16,587 nt of DNA from an uncultured Clostridia bacterium (lineage in GTDB: Bacteria; Bacillota; Clostridia; Lachnospirales; Lachnospiraceae): positions 1-16,587 of the forward strand of contig CALZBV010000025.1 of assembly GCA_945622055.1 (NCBI GenBank), given 5' to 3'. The notes beneath the pieces were generated by a model, which was not told the origin of the DNA, made no database searches, and saw nothing but the letters and a program-made list of their open reading frames with translations. Positions 1 to 7,296 of this stretch are shown in pieces; within the stretch, counting starts at the first letter, position 1; each line of letters begins with the position of its first letter. A program made the translations under genes and the position numbers.

Positions 1-21
1 CCGAGATGAAATAATTGTCAA
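1..21 (-). promoter_or_regulatory. Possible outward-facing promoter, -35 only
   Basis: Reading the minus strand, a perfect TTGACA lies at 21-16, with only 15 bases left before the window edge, so its -10 would fall outside. The setting (GTTGACA after an A-rich stretch) resembles the tRNA-Thr promoter at 321-349. It could drive another gene beyond the left end. Without the -10 this is only a candidate. Confidence 0.35.
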
Positions 22-91
22 CTTTTTTCTTATTTTTTTTGAGCTTTTCATCGCTTTTTCGAAGGAACACCCACAGGATTTCTGCTACCAT

Positions 92-172
92 TTGCGTGAT
101 GGCGCGCACTCCGTGCGTCCCACGCACTTCCCGACTTCATCGCTTCGTCATGCGAGCTTTGCCATCACACAA
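92..172. repeat. 81-nt inverted-repeat element
   Basis: The ends ttgcgtgatggc (92-103) and gccatcacacaa (161-172) are inverted copies with one G-U-compatible difference. Inside, cgcac-tcc-gtgcg (105-117) and gtgcgt-ccc-acgcac (113-127) form two hairpins that share the gtgcg segment and so exclude each other. It is more GC-rich than the T-rich flanks and abuts the tRNA terminator. It looks like a small palindromic repeat of the REP or MITE-remnant kind. An open frame crosses it (15-215) but has no ribosome site and low-complexity content, so I do not call a gene. Confidence 0.45.
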
Positions 173-205
173 AAAAGCCTTGAAAGAACACTCTTTCAAG
201 GCTTT
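171..205 (-). terminator. Intrinsic terminator of tRNA-Thr
   Basis: The stem gccttgaaaga (177-187) pairs perfectly with tctttcaaggc (192-202) around the loop acac, extended by AAA/TTT pairs. On the minus strand it is followed by six T (176-171). It starts directly after the tRNA 3' end. Confidence 0.9.
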
Positions 206-206
206 A

Positions 207-279
207 AGCTGCTGACGGGAATCGGACCCGTGACCTCCGCACTACCAATGCGACGCTCTACCGACTGAGCCACAGCAGC
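207..279 (-). tRNA. tRNA-Thr, anticodon GGT
   Basis: The minus strand folds as a full cloverleaf: 7-bp acceptor GCTGCTG/CAGCAGC, D stem GCTC/GAGC with loop AGTCGGTA, anticodon stem TCGCA/TGCGG with loop TTGGTAG (anticodon GGT, threonine codons ACC and ACT), five-base variable loop and T stem ACGGG/CCCGT. The discriminator base is T and no CCA is encoded. The T loop reads TCCGATT, so position 55 is C where nearly all tRNAs have U. A promoter (321-349) and a terminator (171-205) flank it, so it is a single-gene unit. Confidence 0.93.
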
Positions 280-320
280 ACTCTTCGTCTTCTGACCTGC
301 TGGCTTCCGACGACTTTGTT

Positions 321-349
321 AGTATATAATAAATTGTATCAGATGTCAA
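321..349 (-). promoter_or_regulatory. Promoter of tRNA-Thr
   Basis: On the minus strand TTGACA (349-344), a 17-base spacer and TATACT (326-321) form a near-consensus vegetative promoter about 40 bases upstream of the tRNA. It lies just behind the stop of the peptidase gene, in an A/T-tract region. Confidence 0.85.
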
Positions 350-405
350 CTCTTTTTTGAAATTTTTTTATTTTTTATTTTTTTGATGATATCTCCATCA
401 TTTTC

Positions 406-2325
406 TCATTCAATCACAACCGCCTGTTTTCCGTATTTTACAAAGATTTCCTTTACCTTAGCAATAGTCCATTGATATAGTTTCCCCGAAATACTGTCTG
501 CAAAATAGACAATACTCTTTTTTTCGTCCACACCAGTCAGCACACCGGTATGTCTCATGGTATAGTACGAAACACCTCCAAGCTCACGAAGCTTTCCACT
601 GCCGGTCAGGTTAATTGAAAGCCAGATAATCACCGGTTTTCCTTCCTGCAGCTTCTTCACAAGCACAGAGAAATCCCTATCGGTCAAATTTACCGGCTTC
701 ACGTCAGCTTCGTTTATGGACGTGAAGTACTTTTCCACCGCCTCAACAATAACCCGGGAATTGCAAGCCTTACCGGCTGAGCTTTTGGGATTGCCTACAA
801 AGTAATAATCATAGACCAGCTTCCCCTGATTTTCCTCATCCTGATAAAATTCCTCAGTAGTATCAATCCTTGGGAGATATTTCTCAATAAATGTTTTCTT
901 TGTAATATCATACCCAAGGTAGTTCAAAACCGAAACTGTAGCGACGCTCTCGCATCCGGTTTTATATTCTCCCTGCTTTAACACCTTAAAATCATCAAGC
1001 TTTACTACAACCTTGTCCTTTTCAAACAGGAAATCACACAGCTTGTAAAGCATCGTATCAAAATGATAGTTTTTGTACTCAGCGGCAATTTTTTGTCTTG
1101 CACTGTCACTGTATCCAAGAAAGGACACTCCGCTCCCGATTTCAACAGTAGCAGTACAAAACTTGCTATTTGCTTCTTCTCCGGCTATTTTCCCGGCAAT
1201 CAGCGGGTATTCCTCCACTCCGTCACTGAACACAAAAAAACCATAGTCCCTGGAAAAACAAGCTCCCATTGCAAGTCCGCAAGCATAATCGCTTAATGTG
1301 CTGCCCTCCCCACGCAGCCCATAGGTCGAAACCTCTCTCGTAAACTTATATGTCTTACCATTCGCAAGAATCTTACTGATATATTTTCCGAGTTCCTCAC
1401 ATCTGTCCTGTTGCTGCTGTGTCTGCCACGGTTTTCCGGCATAAACGATACGCCCCTGTTGATGATAATCAATCAGCATATCTGCCTTTTCTTCCACCAC
1501 ATAATGATATAAAAACTTCATCAATGCCTTTGTCTCAGACTCAGAGCCGGCGTAAGGTCCCGGATAATACATAGTCTCCGGATTATCGGAATAGAAACTA
1601 ACCCTTTGGTTTCCTTTCCTTATCTGCCCCCAGCTAAGTCCCGGAAAATTTCTTCCGATATCCACACCGTTCAGATTTGCCTTCCATAACTGTCCGTCAG
1701 AGTAGGTGTACTTCTTTGTATTATAGCTGACACCCTCTCTGCCATCCGGATTTACACAGGGAACCGTAACAATCTTAACCTTCGAAAGGTACTCTTCGTT
1801 GTTTTTATCATTCAGAAGGTCATTTAACTGCTTCACAATAAACATGCTTCCGGCTGTTTCCCTTGCATGCACGTTTCCCGTCAGCACGATTATTTTTGGA
1901 TTTTCTACCGTTGTCCGATCAATCTCAAGCATATAAATCGGCCTTCCCTTAGAAGACTTTCCAATCGAAAACATACGAACGCCGTCCAGTCTCTGAAGAT
2001 TCGTCAAATACTGCCGAATGTTCGTATCATAATCATACTTTTTGGTTAAATCAATTTTATTTACCCGATAACGCCCATTGTCCTTTATCTCTATCCATCG
2101 ATTCTCCATAGCCTCTTCAAACTCAGAAAAAGGCATACCTCCCCCACCAATGAATGTTCCGTATTCTGACATGGATTTCTTTAATTCATCCACACTCTTC
2201 TGTTCTTCCTGCCCCACAATAAAATTATCCTTATAGCCGGATGCATATCCCTTTCTGCAGGGAAAAAGTATGCAATTTAGAAGTAATCCGCTAATAAGAA
2301 CAGCCTTTGCCATCCTTTTTTTCAT
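406..2325 (-). CDS. Secreted M14 zinc carboxypeptidase fused to a C39-like cysteine peptidase
   Basis: The 639-residue protein has a signal peptide at residues 1-29 (basic start, hydrophobic core, likely cut after YAS). Residues about 95-430 are an M14 carboxypeptidase: zinc ligands H153 and E156 (HARE) and H288 (DYHQQG), substrate-binding R225 (GRNFP) and catalytic E395 (TVEIGSG). Residues about 445-639 look like a C39-type papain-fold peptidase, with C458 in GCES, H592 in MRHTG and D610 in YFADS. Both active sites look complete. M14 enzymes of this bacterial kind often trim cell-wall or other peptides outside the cell; the substrate here is unknown. The start was set at ATG 2325 because AGGAGA lies 9 bases upstream; an upstream TTG in frame (2361) lacks this. 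It lies 84 bases after argD with no clear terminator between, so partial co-transcription is possible, though the function is unrelated to arginine. Confidence 0.85.
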   Translation of the reverse strand: MKKRMAKAVLISGLLLNCILFPCRKGYASGYKDNFIVGQEEQKSVDELKKSMSEYGTFIGGGGMPFSEFEEAMENRWIEIKDNGRYRVNKIDLTKKYDYDTNIRQYLTNLQRLDGVRMFSIGKSSKGRPIYMLEIDRTTVENPKIIVLTGNVHARETAGSMFIVKQLNDLLNDKNNEEYLSKVKIVTVPCVNPDGREGVSYNTKKYTYSDGQLWKANLNGVDIGRNFPGLSWGQIRKGNQRVSFYSDNPETMYYPGPYAGSESETKALMKFLYHYVVEEKADMLIDYHQQGRIVYAGKPWQTQQQQDRCEELGKYISKILANGKTYKFTREVSTYGLRGEGSTLSDYACGLAMGACFSRDYGFFVFSDGVEEYPLIAGKIAGEEANSKFCTATVEIGSGVSFLGYSDSARQKIAAEYKNYHFDTMLYKLCDFLFEKDKVVVKLDDFKVLKQGEYKTGCESVATVSVLNYLGYDITKKTFIEKYLPRIDTTEEFYQDEENQGKLVYDYYFVGNPKSSAGKACNSRVIVEAVEKYFTSINEADVKPVNLTDRDFSVLVKKLQEGKPVIIWLSINLTGSGKLRELGGVSYYTMRHTGVLTGVDEKKSIVYFADSISGKLYQWTIAKVKEIFVKYGKQAVVIE

Positions 2326-2409
2326 ATCTTTGGTTCTCCTTCTCCGAAAACTGCCCAACAATATATGTCAAAGCCAATGCGCTCCTGCAGATCCCCCAAA
2401 AAACTTTCC

Positions 2410-3594
2410 TTAGATGCTCTTCTCCAAAATTGCAAGCATCTCATCCACGTGCTCCTTTTCAATCACAAGCGGCGGAATAAAACGAATGATATTTGCGCCG
2501 GCAGCAATCAAAATCAAATTCTTCTCCATTGCACGGTTGATTATTTCCTTTACCGGTTCTTTAAATTCCAGCCCCTGCATCAGACCGATTCCGCGATGTG
2601 CTACAATTTTATCTGAATGCTTTTGGGCAAACGCCCCCAGCTTCTCATACAGATATGCCCCGACTTCTTTTACATGCGCAGTCAGGTTTAATTCCTCAAA
2701 ACGGTCAAATACAACACTAACCGCATTCGTTACAAACGGGTTTCCTCCATAGGTGGTGCCATGATCTCCCGGCTCAAACGCAGCGGCAACCTCATCCGTG
2801 GCAACAAATGCGCCAACCGGAACTCCACAGCCAAGAGCCTTTGCCGTTGTCATAATATCCGGCTTTACACCATACTGCTGGAATGCATACATCGTACCGG
2901 TACGCCCCATACCGCACTGAATCTCATCTAAAATAAGCAGAATGCCCTTTTCATCGCAAAGCGCACGTACCTTCTGCAAAAACTCCCTGTCTGCCGGATA
3001 AATACCACCCTCGCCCTGTACGGTTTCCATAATAATAGCGGCCGTCTTTTCATTGACCTTTTCCTTAATACTCTCAAAATCATTAAAGCTTGCAAACACA
3101 GCTCCGCCAATTAACGGCTCAAAGGCAGTACGATACTTTGTTGTACCGGTAACAGACAGCGCACCCATACTACGGCCGTGGAAGGAATGCTCCATTGCGA
3201 TAATCTGGCTGTCTGCCACACCATGCTTTTTATAATAATATTTTCTTGCCAGCTTAATCGCACCCTCAACTGCCTCCGTACCGCTGTTCGTAAAGAAAAC
3301 ACGATCCAGACCGGACGCTTTAACAAGCTTTTCTGCAGCAAAGGTTGTCGGCTCATTGTAGTAGTAATTCGAGGTGTGCAGGAGCTTATCCACCTGCGCC
3401 TTCACGGCCTCATTGTATTTCTCATCACCGTAACCAAGTGCGAATACTGCAATGCCTGCTGAAAAATCAAGATATTTTTTCCCGTCGGTATCGTACAGAT
3501 AAACACCCTCTCCGTGATCCAGTACCACCTGATATCTGCCGTAGGTGTGCATCAGTACCTGCTCTGCACGACGAATACATTCCTTCTTATCCAT
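2410..3594 (-). CDS. argD: Acetylornithine aminotransferase
   Basis: This cytosolic PLP enzyme moves an amino group from glutamate to N-acetylglutamate semialdehyde, giving N-acetylornithine. Its 394 residues match the family length. Visible class III aminotransferase features are the phosphate-binding NSGTEA (103-108), LDEIQCGMGRTG (222-233), with the Asp contacting the PLP ring nitrogen, and the Schiff-base lysine K252 in TTAKALGCG. A GGA-type ribosome site precedes the ATG. It follows argB by 29 bases and is the last arginine gene of the GNAT-argJ-argB-argD run. The enzyme family can also act on succinyl-diaminopimelate or ornithine, but the neighbours make argD clear. Confidence 0.96.
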   Translation of the reverse strand: MDKKECIRRAEQVLMHTYGRYQVVLDHGEGVYLYDTDGKKYLDFSAGIAVFALGYGDEKYNEAVKAQVDKLLHTSNYYYNEPTTFAAEKLVKASGLDRVFFTNSGTEAVEGAIKLARKYYYKKHGVADSQIIAMEHSFHGRSMGALSVTGTTKYRTAFEPLIGGAVFASFNDFESIKEKVNEKTAAIIMETVQGEGGIYPADREFLQKVRALCDEKGILLILDEIQCGMGRTGTMYAFQQYGVKPDIMTTAKALGCGVPVGAFVATDEVAAAFEPGDHGTTYGGNPFVTNAVSVVFDRFEELNLTAHVKEVGAYLYEKLGAFAQKHSDKIVAHRGIGLMQGLEFKEPVKEIINRAMEKNLILIAAGANIIRFIPPLVIEKEHVDEMLAILEKSI

Positions 3595-3623
3595 ATCTGC
3601 AATTCCTTTCTTTTACGGAAAAC

Positions 3624-4523
3624 TTATTTTTCGTGTTCTAAAAGCTTGCTCTCACTGCCAACAATTGCAGTTCCGATACCCTTGTTTGTGTAGAACTCAA
3701 GCAGCAGGGAATGCTCAATTCTTCCGTCCATGATATGTACTCTGGATACGCCGTTCTTTACCGCATCAATGCAGTTATTTAGCTTCGGAAGCATACCGCC
3801 GCCGATAACACCGGACTGAAGAAGCTCATCTGCAGCATCTAACGTCAGAACGGAAATCAGGGACGACTTATCGTTAAAATCGCGGTATACACCCTCAATA
3901 TCCGTTAAAAATGCAAGCTTTTCCGCCTTCATTGCCGTTGCAATCGCACAGGCAGCATCATCTGCATTAATGTTGTAAGAAAGATAATTCTCATCCATAC
4001 CGATTGGTGCAATTACCGGGACATAATCCTTTTTTAATAAGGTCTCAATCAGGCTGGTGTCTACCGAAGTAATATTACCGACAAAGCCGATATCCTCTCC
4101 GGTTGCAAGCGTCTTCTTCTCACATTTGAGCGTACCGCCATCCTTTCCGCAGATACCTACTGCCTTCAGACCGAGCTTCTGTAACATCTGCACCAGATGC
4201 TTGTTTACCTTTCCAAGCACCATCTCAGCAACCTCCATCGTGTCTTCATCTGTTACACGAAGTCCCTGAACAAAGTGTGGTTCCTTTCCAAGAAGGCTTA
4301 CCCACTTACTGATTTCCTTACCGCCACCATGTACGATAATCGGACGCATTCCAACCAGCTTAAGTAATGCGACATCCTTAATAACATTTTCCTGAAGCGT
4401 TTCATCTAACATTGCGCTCCCGCCATATTTTACAACAACAATCTTATCCTTAAACTGCTGAATATACGGCAATGCCTCAATTAACACGTTTGCTTTAGAT
4501 ACAACATCCTCAAATGCACTCAT
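3624..4523 (-). CDS. argB: Acetylglutamate kinase
   Basis: This enzyme phosphorylates N-acetylglutamate with ATP, usually the controlled step of the acetyl-recycling arginine pathway. The 299-residue amino-acid-kinase fold shows the ATP-binding YGGSAM (33-38), the substrate glycine loop VHGGGKE (64-70) and the late GGGMLPKL segment (241-248). The N-terminal helix before the core (about residues 5-23, ending near QQF) is the extension found in arginine-inhibited hexameric kinases and missing from the E. coli enzyme, so arginine feedback is likely (inference). The ATG follows a close AGGAAAG. It sits 58 bases after argJ and 29 before argD. Confidence 0.96.
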   Translation of the reverse strand: MSAFEDVVSKANVLIEALPYIQQFKDKIVVVKYGGSAMLDETLQENVIKDVALLKLVGMRPIIVHGGGKEISKWVSLLGKEPHFVQGLRVTDEDTMEVAEMVLGKVNKHLVQMLQKLGLKAVGICGKDGGTLKCEKKTLATGEDIGFVGNITSVDTSLIETLLKKDYVPVIAPIGMDENYLSYNINADDAACAIATAMKAEKLAFLTDIEGVYRDFNDKSSLISVLTLDAADELLQSGVIGGGMLPKLNNCIDAVKNGVSRVHIMDGRIEHSLLLEFYTNKGIGTAIVGSESKLLEHEK

Positions 4524-4581
4524 CTTTCCTGCAGAATTCTCTGCTCCCTTTCTGTATTGTTCTTTTCAATAAAAAGCCTGA

Positions 4582-5805
4582 TTAACTTCTGTAATCCGCA
4601 TTAATCTTAACGTAATCATACGTAAGGTCACATCCCCAGGCAGTCGCCTCTTCGGTTCCCTCATGCATATCAACCAAAACGGTTACTTCCTCTTCCTTCA
4701 TAATCTTTATGGCAAGCTCCTCATCAAAAGCCAGCGGTGTACCAAACTTAAACACCTGAAGCCGTCCGGCAGCGCTCTCAAAGAACAGCTCTACATCCGT
4801 CTGCTCAAACTTTGCACCGGAGTATCCCATTGCGCAGAGAAAACGGCCAAAGTTTGCATCACAGCCGTATATTGCTGCTTTGGAGAGATTGGAGCCTACA
4901 ATCGCACGGGAAAGCGTTCTTGCATCCTCTTTGCTCTTTGCGTTGACAACCTTTGCCTCAAAAAGCTTCGTTGCACCCTCTCCGTCTCCCGCCATCTTTC
5001 TTGCAAGAAATCTGCAGACAAAATAAAGTGCTTCACAGAATGTATCATAATCAGCTCCCTTTGCAGTAAGCTTTGCATTTTGTGCCATTCCGTTTGCCAT
5101 CAGAAGAAGCGTATCATTGGTAGAGGTATCCCCATCCACGGTAATCATATTAAAGGTATCCTTAACGACTGCACTCAATGCCTCCTGCAGCAGAGCCCTG
5201 TCAATTGCAAGGTCTGTCGTAAGAAAACCAAGCATCGTACACATATTCGGGTGAATCATTCCGGAACCCTTGCTCATACCGCCAAGCGTTACTGTTGTTC
5301 CTGACACTTCAAAGGTAACTGCAATTTCTTTATTTATGGTATCGGTTGTCATAATCGCCCTGGAAGCTGCCGTTCCCGCCTCCTCAGTAGAAGCTAACGT
5401 CTTACTCATTGCCGAAACGCCTGCAACCAGCTTTTCAACCGGAAGCTGCATACCGATTACACCGGTAGATGCGACTGCAACACTGTCTGCCGAAACGCCA
5501 AGCTCCTTCTCCACAGCCTTTGCCGTAGCCTCACAGGCGTCCCAGCCTTCCTGTCCGGTACAGGCATTTGCAATTCCGGAATTTACAACCACCACCTGCA
5601 TTGGCTTCCCGGATGCTACAATCTTCTGGTCCCACATAACACAGGCTGCCTTTACTACATTTGAAGTAAAGGTTCCGGCACACTCACACGGCGTCTCCGA
5701 ATAAACCATTGCCATATCGGTTCTGTTCTTATACTTGATGTTTGCTTCACAACATGCAGCAGAAAACCCCTTTGCTGCCGTAACTCCTCCGCTGATCTGT
5801 TTCAT
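4582..5805 (-). CDS. argJ: Ornithine acetyltransferase / N-acetylglutamate synthase (ArgJ)
   Basis: ArgJ moves the acetyl group from N-acetylornithine to glutamate, recycling it; bifunctional members can also use acetyl-CoA. The 407-residue precursor carries the self-cleavage motif KGSGMIHPNMCTML, with the nucleophile T190 starting the beta chain. The residue before it is Cys (C189), where the classic motif has Ala. NSGIANACTG (75-84) matches the family oxyanion/acetyl region. The ATG follows a strong GGAGG with 5-6 bases spacing. It lies 40 bases after the GNAT gene and begins the core arginine genes. Whether it is mono- or bifunctional cannot be read from the sequence. Confidence 0.95.
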   Translation of the reverse strand: MKQISGGVTAAKGFSAACCEANIKYKNRTDMAMVYSETPCECAGTFTSNVVKAACVMWDQKIVASGKPMQVVVVNSGIANACTGQEGWDACEATAKAVEKELGVSADSVAVASTGVIGMQLPVEKLVAGVSAMSKTLASTEEAGTAASRAIMTTDTINKEIAVTFEVSGTTVTLGGMSKGSGMIHPNMCTMLGFLTTDLAIDRALLQEALSAVVKDTFNMITVDGDTSTNDTLLLMANGMAQNAKLTAKGADYDTFCEALYFVCRFLARKMAGDGEGATKLFEAKVVNAKSKEDARTLSRAIVGSNLSKAAIYGCDANFGRFLCAMGYSGAKFEQTDVELFFESAAGRLQVFKFGTPLAFDEELAIKIMKEEEVTVLVDMHEGTEEATAWGCDLTYDYVKINADYRS

Positions 5806-5845
5806 AATTTCCTCCGTTTCCGCCTGAAAAAGCAGTGTTTTCTTC

Positions 5846-6307
5846 TTATTCTATAAATCTGGTGATATTCTCTTCGTTCAACGTAAAATCATAATAATTC
5901 AAATCGTCACGAAATGTCCAGCCAACCTTACGCCAGAACTTGTTGCCAACCTCGTTGCTTCGGAATGCAATGAGGGACACCTTATTGATTCCTTCCGCTT
6001 TCAAAGCGTTCATGGCAACAACCGCCATTTTCTTTCCGATTCCTTTTTTCCGGTGGGATTCTTTTACACACACATGATAAAAGCAACCTCGTCGTCCGTC
6101 ATGTCCGCATAAAATCGCACCAACCACCTCTCCGTTTTCCACCGCCACCACACTGGTATCCGGATTTCTCCGGAGAAAACGTTCCACGCCCTCTCTGGAA
6201 TCATCTACACTGCGGATTCCAAACCCTTTAATTCCGCACCACAGACGATACACCTGATCATAATCCTCAGGTACCATTACACGGATTTCAAACTGCTCTG
6301 TACCCAT
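5846..6307 (-). CDS. GNAT-family acetyltransferase (YpeA-like)
   Basis: The 153-residue protein is a single GNAT domain. The acetyl-CoA pyrophosphate loop is RKKGIG (86-91) within VKESHRKKGIGKKM, preceded by the strand CFYHVCV, and FWRKVGW (124-130) is the usual C-terminal motif. Overall layout resembles E. coli YpeA. I placed the start at ATG 6307, which has GGAG six bases upstream; an ATG four codons earlier (6319) has a poorer site. It is the first gene after the promoter at 6375-6403 and lies 40 bases ahead of argJ, so it is probably co-transcribed with argJBD. A role as a short N-acetylglutamate synthase is possible but unproven; its substrate cannot be read from the sequence. Confidence 0.82.
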   Translation of the reverse strand: MGTEQFEIRVMVPEDYDQVYRLWCGIKGFGIRSVDDSREGVERFLRRNPDTSVVAVENGEVVGAILCGHDGRRGCFYHVCVKESHRKKGIGKKMAVVAMNALKAEGINKVSLIAFRSNEVGNKFWRKVGWTFRDDLNYYDFTLNEENITRFIE

Positions 6308-6374
6308 CCTCTGCTCCATTCTCTGTTTCTTCTGTCTGAAACAGCTTTTGCATAATCTCCGACAAGTTTTAATA

Positions 6375-6403
6375 ATTATACGTCATTTATGAATAATATG
6401 CAA
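6375..6403 (-). promoter_or_regulatory. Promoter of the GNAT-argJ-argB-argD operon
   Basis: On the minus strand TTGCAT (6403-6398), a 17-base spacer and a perfect TATAAT (6380-6375) lie about 70 bases before the GNAT start. It separates maf from the arginine genes. An ArgR-like palindrome overlaps the -35. Confidence 0.75.
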
Positions 6404-6404
6404 T
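6389..6404. promoter_or_regulatory. Candidate ArgR (ARG box) operator
   Basis: The plus strand reads atgaataatatgcaat. The known AhrC/ArgR box has arms ATGAAT and ATKCAA separated by four A/T bases; here both arms are present but the gap is three bases. It covers the -35 hexamer of the arginine operon promoter, where arginine-bound ArgR would block transcription. The one-base-short gap and the absence of a clear second box lower confidence. Confidence 0.45.
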
Positions 6405-6427
6405 AGCTATTTTCTTTTCTTCCTAAA

Positions 6428-7036
6428 TTATTCGTAAACAGTCTCTCCGCTTCTCAGGTCAATACCGTTTTCATACATCCTACGAAAGATTCCGGAAACC
6501 GGCAGTCCTACAATATTGTAGTAATCACCCTCTATTCCCTCTATGTAGGGTGCAAACAACCCCTGGATAGCATAACCTCCTGCTTTATCATAAGGCTCCA
6601 AAGTGTCGGTATATTCCTCAATCTGATGCCTCGAAAGCGGAAGCACTTTTACCCCGGAACACTCCGCAAACCGTATTTCACTCCGCGTTCCATCCATTTC
6701 CTTTCGTACAATACACACGCCGGTATACACTTCATGTGCCTTTCCGGAAAGCATTCCTATCATCTGCGCCGCTTCCTCCCGGTTCTTCGGCTTTCCGAGA
6801 ATCCTTCCCTCTACACTTACTACGGTATCCGCACCGATTACCACAACCGGACCTTCGCATTCCTTAGCAACCGCATAGGCCTTTCTCTTCGAAAGTGTAA
6901 GCACAGTATCATCCGGCGCCAAATCCCCGACTGACTCATCACATTCACTGACCTGTACGCGAAATGAAGCTCCTATCTGCGTCAGAATCTCCTTTCTTCT
7001 AGGCGAACCGGAAGCAAGAACAATTTCATATTTCAT
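6428..7036 (-). CDS. maf: Maf-family nucleoside triphosphate pyrophosphatase
   Basis: Maf proteins hydrolyse non-canonical or UTP/dTTP-type nucleotides to monophosphates and have been linked to septum control. The 202-residue protein shows the full signature: LASGSPRR at the start (SPRR 11-14), the metal-binding GADTVV (68-73), LGKP (80-83), and DKAGGYAIQG (150-159) followed by EGDYYNIVGLP. The Gln in AIQG is usual for the dTTP/UTP (YhdE-like) branch. The ATG is preceded by GAGG seven bases upstream. It has its own promoter (7080-7088). The arginine operon promoter lies just downstream, so maf readthrough may add to arginine gene transcription. Confidence 0.94.
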   Translation of the reverse strand: MKYEIVLASGSPRRKEILTQIGASFRVQVSECDESVGDLAPDDTVLTLSKRKAYAVAKECEGPVVVIGADTVVSVEGRILGKPKNREEAAQMIGMLSGKAHEVYTGVCIVRKEMDGTRSEIRFAECSGVKVLPLSRHQIEEYTDTLEPYDKAGGYAIQGLFAPYIEGIEGDYYNIVGLPVSGIFRRMYENGIDLRSGETVYE

Positions 7037-7079
7037 AAAGTCACCTCACCATGTATGTCATCTGGGCATACCACACTGG

Positions 7080-7088
7080 ATTATATCA
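7080..7088 (-). promoter_or_regulatory. maf: Extended -10 promoter of maf
   Basis: The minus strand reads TGATATAAT, a perfect TGN-TATAAT extended -10, about 45 bases before the maf start. No good -35 lies at 17 bases, which is acceptable for an extended -10. It is divergent from the argG promoter. Confidence 0.6.
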
Positions 7089-7223
7089 TAATACAATTGA
7101 CTCTATCTTGCAAGAAGTTTCTCATTTTAATAATTTGCCTTCTTCTTTCCCGGTACGTAAAAGCGTAAACTAATTTTTTTGCGTCTATTATAAATAAATA
7201 TAAATTATTTTTACATTTCCCTC

Positions 7224-7252
7224 TTGACAGATTGTTTCCGCAAGCGCATAAT
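7224..7252 (+). promoter_or_regulatory. argG: Promoter of argG
   Basis: TTGACA (7224-7229), a 17-base spacer and CATAAT (7247-7252) give a strong promoter, with A/T-rich sequence upstream (about 7160-7215) that could act as an UP element. The expected transcript start near 7259 leaves a leader of about 40 bases. Confidence 0.8.
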
Positions 7253-7258
7253 GTGCTT
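7242..7258. promoter_or_regulatory. Inverted repeat over the argG -10, candidate operator
   Basis: The arms AAGCGCAT (7242-7249) and ATGTGCTT (7251-7258) are inverted copies matching at 7 of 8 positions around one base, centred on the -10 hexamer. A second small palindrome, gtaca-aa-tgtac (7270-7281), lies just before the ribosome site. Neither resembles an ARG box. Repressor binding is inferred from position only. Confidence 0.4.
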
Positions 7259-7296
7259 AGAAATAACACGTACAAATGTACATAAGGAGGCTTACT

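Noticed and set aside
391..405. Possible terminator after the M14-C39 gene
   Set aside because: On minus the downstream sequence has only a weak 5-bp TGATG/CATCA stem and is followed by A runs, not T.
7186..7212. A/T-rich ATAAATAAATATAAATT stretch upstream of argG as an ARG box
   Set aside because: The likeness is due to base composition and the diagnostic G and C positions of the box are missing.
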